Source: Actinidia chinensis (taxonomy: Eukaryota; Streptophyta; Magnoliopsida; Ericales; Actinidiaceae). Taken from it: DNA of 30,000 nucleotides. Shown piece by piece: positions 1-8,520 of this stretch. Every line of letters begins with the position of its first letter. Positions within the stretch are counted from its first letter, which is position 1. The stretch is from NCBI GenBank assembly GCA_009663005.1, contig CM018913.1, positions 20,071,628-20,101,627 of the forward strand, written 5' to 3'. The notes below the pieces were generated by a model. It made no database searches and was not told the DNA's origin. It saw nothing but the letters and a program-made list of their open reading frames with translations. The position numbers were made by a program, and so were the translations under genes.

Positions 1-698
1 TAAACACTAAACACTAACCCTAAACACTTAAACCCTAACCACTAAACCCAAACCATAACCCATAAACCCTAAACTCATAACCCGTAACCCCTAAAACCTT
101 AAACCATAAACCCCCTACTCTCCAAACTTCTAAACCCTAAATAAAACTTAACTCTTAACTCCTAAATCGTAACCCCTAACCCCTTAAACCCCTAAACCTT
201 AAACCCCAAACCCCCTACTCTCTAAACCCATAAACCCTAAAACATAAATGACCCCTAACCCTTAAACCTTAAAACCTAAATAACCCATAAACCCCTAACC
301 CTAAACCCTAAACCGCAAACACCCTACTCTCCAAACCCAATTCCCTAAACCGTAATCCCTAACCCCTAACCCCCTGAACCCTAAACCCTAACCGCCAAGC
401 CCTAACCCCTAAATTCCTAAACACTAACCCCTAAACCCCAACTCCTAAACAGTAAATCCTATCCACCTAAACCCTTAACCCTAACCCGAAACCCTAACCT
501 CTTAAATCCTAACCTAAACCCCTAACTGCTAACCCCTAACCCTAAACACTTAAACCCTAAACCTTAACTCTTAAGCTCTAAACCTAAACCCTAAGCCCAA
601 AACCTAACCCCTAAACCCAAACCCTAAACCCCAAGCCCCAAAACCCCTTGCCAAAACCTTAAACCCTAACCCCCAAATCCTAACCGCCTAAACCCTTA
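1..698 (+). repeat. Degenerate telomeric (CCCTAAA-type) array, distal block
   Basis: The whole stretch is variants of the plant telomere heptamer (CCCTAAA, CCCCTAAA, CCTTAAA, CCCATAA), written C-rich on the + strand. That is the orientation expected at a left chromosome end. Perfect tandem heptamers are rare, so this is subtelomeric degenerate repeat and not active terminal telomere. A longer-period pattern is visible: the word CTACTCTCCAAAC or a close variant recurs near 116, 216 and 324, about 100-110 bp apart. The array is cut by a TIR element at 699 and resumes at 1627. No coding potential is seen. Confidence 0.93.
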
Positions 699-1629
699 GG
701 CCTCGTTTGTTTGCCGGACTGGACAAGAAATCTCCGAACTAATAGCCTCCAAACTACTTGACCCCGATAAAGTCGGACTGATCTATCGTGTAGCCGTTTG
801 TTTTTGCTCCGACAAACTCTAGATAAGTGGTAGTTCCAGTCTTATCCATATGCGTTTGCTAAGCATCGTACTGGACAATAAAGAAAATGACCAACTCCCC
901 TTATCCAAAATATTAAACAATTAATATAGTTGATATTTTTAACTATTTAGATTAAATTTTAAATTTTTTGATTTCTTTTACCGAGATAAGACTGAAATGT
1001 AAATTTTTTTTATTTCATTATTTAAAAATAATTTGTCAAAATTATTATTTTTTTAAAAAAATATTATTTTTCAAAACAATAACTTACTTTTTTAATAAAA
1101 AAAAATTGTTATATTTCTAAAATTGTTTCTCATAAAATATATATTTCAAAATTGTTTTGTTTAATATTTTTTTCGATTCAAATATTTTTAAAAAAATCTT
1201 TTTTAGAAAAACGTTAATTTCAAAAAAAAAAAAAAACTTGTTTTATTATCCAAAAAAAATGATAAAAAATTATTTATGAAGACAAAAAAATAAAAAAATT
1301 TAGTAAAAAAACTATAAAAAAAAGAAAAAACCAAAGAACTACGAAAGAGAGAGGCGAAGAGAGAGGGGAGAAAAAGTAAGAGAAGGGAGAAAGAATAAAT
1401 TATTCTATAGGAGTAAGGACAATTAGTATTTTACATATTAGTCTGACTTAACGTATCCGAGGACAACTAGTCCACCGTCCCACCCCGGGACAGGATAGTC
1501 CCATGTATTGGGGACTATTAGTCCGTCGGACTATTTTTGTTCGGTGTCATTTTTTGTAAAACAACACGGGACGGACTAGTAGACTCGTTATCCAGTCCGA
1601 CCTAGTCCGGTGAAACAAACATGGCCTTA
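696..1629. mobile_element. PIF/Harbinger-like TIR element (MITE) in the telomeric array
   Basis: The element body is 699-1626 (928 bp). Its left end reads GGCCTCGTTTGTTTGCCGGA. The reverse complement of its right end reads GGCCATGTTTGTTTCACCGG, so the two are imperfect terminal inverted repeats that stay similar for about 30 bp. TTA flanks both sides (696-698 and 1627-1629), the 3-bp target duplication typical of the PIF/Harbinger superfamily. Subterminal GGACTA/TAGTCC words recur in both ends, mainly 1440-1610. The core (about 905-1330) is very AT-rich, followed by a purine-rich patch (1330-1400). No transposase frame is present, so it is non-autonomous. It is bracketed by telomeric repeats, so it inserted into the array. 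A Stowaway origin is unlikely because the duplication is not TA. Confidence 0.82.
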
Positions 1630-2516
1630 AACCCAAACTTAAACGCCTAAACCTTAATGCTAAACCCCAACCCCTAACCCTAAACCCCAACCCCCCACCC
1701 CTTAAACGCTAAAACCAAACCCTAAACCACCAACACACTAAACATAACCTATCCCCAAAACCCAAAACCTTTAATAACCCATAAACCTTAAACCCCTATA
1801 CCCTAAAGCCATAATCCCCAAACCCTAAACCCTAAACCTGTAACCGCTAAACCTTAAACCCCAAATAACCCTAAACCCCTACACCCTAACCGCTAACCCC
1901 TATACCCTAAACCCATGATCCCCAAACCCTAACCCCTAAACCTGTAACCCCTAAAACTTTAAACCTCAAACCCCTACTCTCCAAACCCCTAAACCCCAAA
2001 CCCCAAATAAAACCTAACTCCTAAACCCTAAATCGTAATCCCTAACCTCAAACCCCTAAACTCCTAAACCCTAAACCCTAACCCTTAAACCCCAAACCCC
2101 CAACTCTCCAAACTTAAACCCTAAAGCCTAAATAACCCCTAACTCCTAAACCCTAAACCCCAAACAACGCCTAAACCCTAAACCCCAAATAACCCCAAAA
2201 CCCTAGCCCCTAACCCTAACCGCTAACCCTGACCCTAACACTAACACTAAGCTCCTAATCTCGTAACCCCTAACCCTAACCTTTAAACCCAAAGCCCTAA
2301 ACCCTAAACCCAAACCCCTAAATCCTAAAACCTAACCCCTAAGCCCAAAACCCTAAACCTCTAAACCCAAAACCCTAAATAACCCCTAATCCCTTAAACC
2401 CAAACCCCTAACCCCATAACCTCTAACACCCTAAATAACCCTTATCCCCTAATATTTAACCCAAAACCCCAAACCTTAAATCCAAAACCCGAAACCCAAA
2501 CCCCAGACCTTTAGTA
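1627..2516 (+). repeat. Degenerate telomeric (CCCTAAA-type) array, proximal block
   Basis: This continues the array that the TIR element split, with the same C-rich + strand orientation and the same heptamer variants. The CTACTCTCCAAAC marker word seen in the distal block returns near 1975 and, as an AACTCTCCAAAC variant, near 2100. The neighbouring words (AAATAAAACCTAACTC, AAATCGTAATCCC) also match the distal block around 140-175. Both blocks therefore share a longer repeat unit and not only the heptamer. The array fades out by about 2516, where AT-rich unique-looking sequence begins. Confidence 0.92.
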
Positions 2517-2729
2517 TAATTATGGGGTAATATATGAATAATTTTTTTTGTTTTATATATAATCGGGTAATTCGGGGCGGGTTTCTGGGTGGGGAGGCTA
2601 CCCGACCCACCCGCCCCCCGCCCCCGATTATAATCTGGTGTTTATTTTTTCCTTTCTTTTCCCCAAACCCACTCTAAACGGCAGGGCCCCAACGGTATTG
2701 GGTTTTTCAGGTCAAATTGCCATCCCTAC
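2517..2729 (-). mobile_element. Fold-back, GC-rich hAT-like transposon fragment
   Basis: An imperfect inverted repeat spans about 2557-2634: ATAATCGGGTAATTCGGGGC on one side and GCCCCCGATTATAAT on the other, with CCCGACCCACCCG near the centre. The right edge, read on the - strand, begins TAGGGATGGCAATTTGACC, which resembles the TAGGGRTGGCAA-type ends of plant hAT elements. No matching left end or 8-bp target duplication is visible, so this would be a truncated copy between the telomeric array and the triplet array. The family assignment rests on memory of terminal motifs only. Confidence 0.35.
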
Positions 2730-5700
2730 GACCATGGTGGCAGTGGAGGTGGTGGTGGTAGAGATAGAGGTGGTGGTGGTGGTGATGGCGGCGGCAGTAG
2801 AGGAATAAGAGGAGACAGTGGTGGTGGTGAAAGGGAAGGTGGTGGTGGATGAGAAGGTGGAGTTGGTGTAGGCGGCTGCGATCGTGGCGGCGATAGAGGT
2901 GGTGAAGGAGTCGGTGGTGGTTTTGGTTATGGCGGTGGTGGAGTGGAGGAGGTGGCGGTGATGGTGGTGGAGGTAAGGGATGAAACGGTGGAAGAGGTGG
3001 GGGCAGTAGATGTGGTGGTGATGGAGGTGGTGGTTAGCATAGAGGTGGTTGTGGCGGTAGTGGTGGTGGTGGAAGTGGAGGAGGCGGTAGTGGTGGTGGT
3101 GGTGGAGGTTATGGCGGTGGTGGTAGTGATGGTGGAGGTTATGGCAGTGGTGGAGTGGAGGAGGTGGCGGTGATGGTGGTAGAGGTAGGGGATGAGACGA
3201 TGGAAATGGTGGTGGGGAATGGGGGCAGGAGACGATGGCGGTGGAGGTGATGACGATGGTGGAAGAGGTGGTGGCAATGGATGTGGTGGTGATGGAGGTG
3301 GTGGTTAGCGTAAAAGTGGTTGTGGCGGTGGCGGTGGCGGTGGTGGTGGAAGTGGAGGAGGCGGTGGTGGAGGTTATGGCAGTGGTGGAGTGGAGGAGGT
3401 GGCGGTGATGGTGGTGGAGGTAGGGGATGAGACGGTGGAAGTGGTGGAGGGGAAGGGGGCAGGAGACGATGGCGGTAGAGGTGGTGGCGATGGTGGAAGA
3501 GGAGGTAGAGGTGGTGGCGGTGGACGTGGTGGTGGTGGTGGAAGTGGAGGAGGAGGAGGTAGTGGAGGTGGTGGTGACTGTGGTGGTGGTGGAGGTTATG
3601 GCGATGGTTGAGGCGGCAGTGGTGGTTGTGGTTATGGTGGTGGTGGAGTGGAGGAGGTGGCGGTGATGGTGGTGGAGGTAAGGGATGAGACGGTGGAAGT
3701 GGTGGTGGGGACGGGGGCAGGAGACGATGGCGGTGGAGGTGATGGCGATGGTGGAAGAGGTGGTGGCGATGGGGGTGGTGGGGGTGGAGGTGGTGGTGGT
3801 GGTAGAAGTGGAGGAGGAGGTGGGGGTGGAGGTGTTGGTGACTGTGGTGGTGGTTGAGGAATTGGTGGTGGTGGTTGTGGTTATGGCGGTGGTGAAGGAG
3901 TCGGTGGTGGTTGTGGTTATGGCTGTGGTGGAGTGGAGGTAGGGAATGAGACGATGGAAGTGGTAGTGGGGAAGGGGGTAGGATACGATTGCGGTGGAGG
4001 TGGTGGCGATAGTGAAAGAGTTGGTAGAGGTGGTGGCGGTGGACGTGGTGGTGGTGGTGGAGGTGGTGGTTAGCATAGAGGCGGTTGTGACGGTGGTGGT
4101 GATGGTGGAAGTAGAGGAGGAGGAGGAGGTAGTGGAGGTGGTGGTGACTGTGGTGGTGGTGGTGGTGGAGGTTATGGCGGTGGTGGAGGAGTTAGTGGTG
4201 GTTGTGGTTATGGCAGTGGTGGAGTGGAGAAGGTAGGCGGGATAAGACGGTGGAAGTGGTGGTGGGGAAGGGGGCAGGAGACGATGGCGGTGGAGGTGGT
4301 GGCGATGGTGGAAGAGGAGGTAGAGGTGGTGGCGGTGGACGTGGTGGTGGTGGAGGTGGTGGTTAGCGTAGAGGCGGTTGTGGCGGTTGTGGTGGTGGTG
4401 GAAGTGGAGGAGGAGGCGGTAGTGGAGGTGGTGGTGACTGGTGGTGGTGATGGTGGAGGTTATGGCAGTGGTGCAGAGAAGGCGGCAATGGTGGTGGTGG
4501 TGGTAGAGATGGAGATGGAGGTATAGGTAGTAATGGTTGTGGTGGTCGTGGTAGTAGTGGAAGAGGTTGCAGTGGTGGATGAGGTTGCAGTGGTGGTGGT
4601 GGTGGTTGAAGAGGTTGCAGAGGTGGTGGAAGAGGCAGTGGTGGTGGTGATGGTGGTGGTGGAGGAAGTGCTGGTGGATGAGGTGGCAATGGTGGAGGAG
4701 GTGGAGGTGAAGGTGGTGATGAAGGAGGCGGAGGCGGTGGCGGTGGCAGTGGCAGTGGCAGTGGCGGTGGAGGTGGTCACAGTGGTGGTGGTGGAGGTTT
4801 GGTGGAGGTGGAGGTGGAGGTGGTGGTGATGGAAAAGGTTACGGTTGTGATGGAGGTGGAGAAGGTAGCAGTGGCGGTGGTGGAGGATGCAGTGGTGGTG
4901 GTGGCGGAGGAGGGGATGGTGTTGGACGTTGTGGTGGAGGTGAAGGTAGTGGTAAAGGAGGTAGCGGTGGTGGATGAGGAAATATGGTGGTGCGGTGGAG
5001 GTGAAGGTAGTAACAAAGGAGGAGGTGGCGGTTGGGTTGGGTGGGGGGGGGGGGAGAAGGAGGTGATAGTGGGTTAGCGGTGGTGGAGGGAGGTGAAGAG
5101 GGGGGGAGGAATGAGGCGTTCGTGGTGGTGGTGGAGATGGTGGTTTTGAAAGAGGTGCTGATGGTGGTTATGGTGGTGGTGGAGATGGAGGTGGTGATTG
5201 TGGAAGAGAAGGCGATGGTGGTGGTGGAGGAGGAGGGTGTACGTTGGTGGAAATGAGTGGGGCGTGTTGGCGGAGGAGGTTGGGTGGGCGTCAATAGGTG
5301 GTAAGGTAGAGGTGGTGCTGGCAGCGATGGTACTGATGGAGGTTAAGGTGGCGGGGGTGGTATTGGTGGAGGTAGAGGAGGTGGTGGTGGCGGTGGCAAT
5401 GGTGGGGGTAGAAGTGGAGGAGGTGGTGCTGGTTGTCGTGGATGAGGGGGAGGTGGCTATGATGGAAGAGGCATTTGTGGTGGTGGTAGTGGTGGAGGTG
5501 ATGGCGACAAACGGTGTGCAGTGGGAGATGTGGTGTGACGGTGGAATAGAAGGTATAGGTTAAGGTGGTGGTGGTGGTGGTAGTGGTTGAGAAGGCGATG
5601 GTGGTAGAGGTGGTGGTGGTGGCAGCGATGGTGGAGGCATTGGTGGTGGTGGTGTGGTGGTGGTGGTGGAAGTGACGGTGGTGGTGGCATTGGTGGGGGT

Positions 5701-6283
5701 GGGGTTGGGGGTAGTGGACGTGGCGGTGATGGTGGCATTGTTTGCGGTGGTAGTGGTAGTAGAGGTGTTGGTAGCGGTGGTAGTGTAGATGGTGATGGTG
5801 GTGGTGGTGGTGGTGGAGGTGGAGGGGGAGGTGGAGGTGGTAGATGAGGTGGCGGCGGTGGTGGTAGTGGTGGAGGTAGTGATGGTGGCGACGACGATGG
5901 AGGAGGAGGCAGTGGTGATGGAGGAGGAGGCGGTGGTGAAGGAGGAGGAGGTGGCGGTGGTAGAGGAGCAAGAGGAGGTATAGATAAAGGTGGTAGTGGC
6001 AATGGTAGTGGTGGTGGTGGCTGCGGTAGTCGCGACAAAGGCAGAGGAGGAGGAGGAAGTGGTAGAGGAGGCGGTAAAAGAGGCGGTGTTGGTGTTGGTG
6101 TTGGAGGAGGTGGCGATGATGGAGGATGCGGTGGTGGTAGTGGTAGTAGTGGAGGTAGAGGTGGTGGTGGTGGTAATGGTGTGGATGAGGCGGTGGCGGT
6201 GGTGGTGGTGGAGGGGGAGTAGGATAGGGAGGTGGTGGAGGTAGTGGAATTGGAGGAGGCGGTGGTGGTGAAGGTGGTGGTGG
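2730..6283 (+). repeat. GGT/GGA triplet-rich array, first segment
   Basis: This is almost pure G/T/A on the + strand: GGT, GGA, GGC and GTGG words with very few C outside GGC. Within it, 2940 to about 4500 is a longer-period repeat. A block starting GGAGTGGAGGAGGTGGCGGT and running through GATGAGACGGTGGAAGTGG and GGGGCAGGAGACGATGG returns near 2940, 3150, 3389, 3650, 3930 (shortened) and 4220, so the period is about 210-290 bp. From about 4500 to 6283 it is less regular. All three + strand frames contain TGA or TAG at intervals. The - strand is stop-poor only because TTA, CTA and TCA are rare on the + strand. It is non-coding repeat in my reading. Confidence 0.9.
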
Positions 6284-6490
6284 CCAACCACCACTACCTC
6301 TTCCACCACAGCCACCTCTTCCACTACCTTCACCACCACCACCACCTCTACCACCATCGCCACCTCCACCATAGCCACCATGACCTCTACCTCCACCACC
6401 ACCACTACCACCACTGCCAACTCCTCCACCTCCACCACCACAACCACTGCCTCTTCCACCAACGCCACCTCCTCCATCACCAACAACACC
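6284..6490 (-). repeat. Inverted CCA-rich block, copy 1
   Basis: At 6284 the strand composition switches abruptly from GGT-rich to CCA/CCT-rich (CCAACCACCACTACCTCTTC onward), so the same kind of triplet repeat lies in the opposite orientation. The junction GGTGGTGGTGGCCAACCACC is close to a palindrome, as expected of a head-to-head join. The block ends in a short AACACCGTAACCCC stretch that leads straight into telomere-like repeats. The second half (CCAACTCCTCCACCTCCACC on) is shared with the block at 8342-8469, so the two are copies of one unit. Confidence 0.8.
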
Positions 6491-6540
6491 GTAACCCCAA
6501 AACCCTAAACCCCAAACCCTAAACCTAAACCCTAAAACCT
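6491..6540 (+). repeat. Interstitial telomere-like island, copy 1
   Basis: Fifty bases of CCCTAAA-type repeats (AAACCCCAAACCCTAAACC and similar) sit between the inverted CCA block and the resumed GGT array, which restarts at AGGTGGTGGTGGTGGAAAAG. The orientation is C-rich on the + strand, the same as the array at the start of the window. The second island at 8470-8520 has the same two neighbours, which indicates duplication of the whole junction. Confidence 0.85.
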
Positions 6541-8341
6541 AGGTGGTGGTGGTGGAAAAGTTGGCTGTGTTGATGGCGGTGGTGGTGGTGTAGAGGAGGA
6601 GGTGATGGTGGTGGTGGTGGTGGTGGTAGAGGTGGTGATAGAGGTGGTGGGGGTAGAGGTGGAGGTGGTAATAGTTGTGGTGGAGGAGGAAGTGGAGGAG
6701 GTGAAGGTGGTGGAGGTGGTGGTAGTAATCGAGACAGTTGCGGAGGTGGAGGTGGTGGAGCAGGCAATGGTGGTGGTGGTGATAAAGGTGTGCTAGAGGT
6801 GGTGCTGGTGATTGAGGAGGTGAAGATGGAGGTGGTGGAGGTGAAGGAGGTAGTGGTTGTGGCGATGGCAGTGGTGGAGGAGGTGGTGGTGGAGGCAACA
6901 GTGAAGGTGGAGGTAGTGGTGGTGAGATGAAGGTAGTGCTGGTGGAGGAGGTAGTGGTGGTGGAGGTGAAGGTAATGCTAGAGGAGGTGGCGGTGATGTC
7001 AGGGGAGGACGTGGTGGGTTTGGTGGAGGCGGCAATCATGGTGGCAGTGGAGGTGGTGGTGTTTGAGATGAGGTGGTGGTGGCAGTAGAGGAATAGGAGG
7101 AGACGGTGGTGGTGGTGAAGGGGAAGGTGGTGGTGGATGAGGAGGTGGAGTTGGTTTAGGCGGCTGCGATCGTGGCGGCAATAGAGGTGAAGGGGAAGGT
7201 AACGGTAGCGGTAGCGGTGTTAGAGTAGGCGCCGATCGTGGCAGCGATAGAGGTGGTGGAAGAGTCGGTGGTGGTTGTCGTTATGGCGGTAGTGGAGTGG
7301 AGGAGGTGGAGGTGATGGTGGTGGAGGTAGGGGATGAGACAGCGGAAGTGGTGGTGGGGAAGGGGGCAGGAGACGATGGCAGTGGAGGTGGTGGCGATGG
7401 TGGAAGAGGAGGTAGAGGTGGTGGCGGTGGACGTGGTGGTGGTGGACGTGGTGGTTAGGGTAGAGGTGGTGGTGGTGGTGGAAGTGGAGGAGGAGGTGGT
7501 GGAGCTGGTGGTGATTGTGGAGGTGGTGGTGGTGGTGGCGGCGGTGGACGTGGTAGTTAGGGTATAGAGGTGTGGCTGCTATGGTGGAACTTTGTGGTGT
7601 TGTAAATGGAAGGTGTGTGGTGGCGGTAAGGTAGAAGTCGACGTGGTAGTGGTGAAGGGGAAAGTGGTGGTGGATGAGGAGGTGGAGTTGGTGGAGGAGG
7701 CAGCGATCGTGGCAGTGATAGAGGTGGTGGAGGTGAGGTGAAGGTGAAAATGAAGGTGGAGGTGGCGGTGTTGGAGTAGGCAGGGATAGAGGTGGTGGAG
7801 GAGTCGATGGTGGAGTAGGCGGCGATCGTAGCGGGGGTGGTAGAAATGACGGCGTGGTGGCATTGGTTGTGGTAATGGTAGCGGAAGTGGCGGTGGTGGT
7901 TGCATTAGTGGTGGTAGAGGTTGGTGGCAGTGGTAGTGTAGATGGTGGTGGTGGTAGAGAAGGTGGTGGTGGTGGTGGTGGAGGTGGTGATGGTGGCGAC
8001 GACGATGGAGGAGGCAGTGGTGATTGAGGAAGAGGAGGTGGTGAAGGAGGAGAAGCTGGCGGTGGTAGAGGAGCAGTAGGAGGTATAGATAAAGGTGGTG
8101 GTGGTGGAGGAGGTGGCGATGGTGAAGGAGGCAGTAGTGGTGGTGAAGGTGGTGGTGGTGGTTGCAATTGTCGCGGTGGTGGAGGAGGAGGTGAGGGTAA
8201 TGGTGGAGGAGGTAGCGGTGGTGGTGATGGTGCTAGTGGAGGTTGCGATGATGGAGGATGTGGTGGTGGTAGTTATGGAGGTGGAGGTAAAGGTGGAGAC
8301 GGAGGAGGTGGTAGTGGTGGAGGTGGAGGAGGTGACGGTGG
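6541..8341 (+). repeat. GGT/GGA triplet-rich array, second segment
   Basis: G-rich triplet repeat resumes after the telomere-like island with GGTGGTGGTGGAAAAGTTGGC, a junction repeated at 8520. The segment also carries the longer-period markers found elsewhere: AGAGGAATAGGAGGAGACGG at about 7088, and the GGAGTGGAGGAGGTG...GGGGCAGGAGACGATGG block at about 7290-7380. Recurrent GGCGATCGTGGC-type words mark the same units. Stops fall in all + strand frames. No gene is supported. Confidence 0.9.
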
Positions 8342-8469
8342 CCATCGCCTCCTCCACCACCATCACCTCTACCTCCACCACGACCACCACCACTACCGCC
8401 AACTCCTCCACCACCACCACTGCCTCTTCCACCACCGCCACCTCCTGCACCACCACCACCACCAACACC
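8342..8469 (-). repeat. Inverted CCA-rich block, copy 2
   Basis: Composition again flips from GGT-rich to CCA-rich at 8342. The junction GGAGGTGACGGTGGCCATCG followed by CCTCCTCC is an imperfect palindrome. The block is shorter than copy 1 (128 versus 207 bp) but its right part matches copy 1: CCAACTCCTCCACC, then CACTGCCTCTTCCACCA, then CCAACACCGTAACCC. It leads into a second telomere-like island, giving a spacing of about 1,980 bp between equivalent points of the two units. Confidence 0.8.
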
Positions 8470-8520
8470 GTAACCCATAAACCCCAAACCCCAAACCCTA
8501 AACCTTAACCCTAAAACCTA
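8470..8520 (+). repeat. Interstitial telomere-like island, copy 2
   Basis: Fifty-one bases of CCCTAAA-type repeat (CCCCAAACCCTAAACCTTAA and neighbours) follow the second inverted CCA block. They are followed by TGTGGTGGTGGTGGAAAAGT, the same re-entry into GGT repeat as after copy 1. The identical order of three elements at both places supports tandem duplication of a composite subtelomeric unit and not two independent events. Confidence 0.85.

Noticed and set aside
1..698. Possible functional terminal telomere
   Set aside because: Perfect consecutive CCCTAAA heptamers are too few and variants dominate, which fits degenerate subtelomeric repeat and not telomerase-maintained sequence.
2712..4076. 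454-codon Ser/Thr-rich - strand frame, and similar long frames to 11.7 kb (Pro-, His-, Val/Glu-, Gly-rich)
   Set aside because: The triplet array lacks TTA, CTA and TCA on the + strand, so - strand frames stay open by composition. Overlapping frames in several phases are equally open, the translations are mono- or di-residue repeats, and the longer repeat units change phase. No domain, signal peptide or start context supports a gene.
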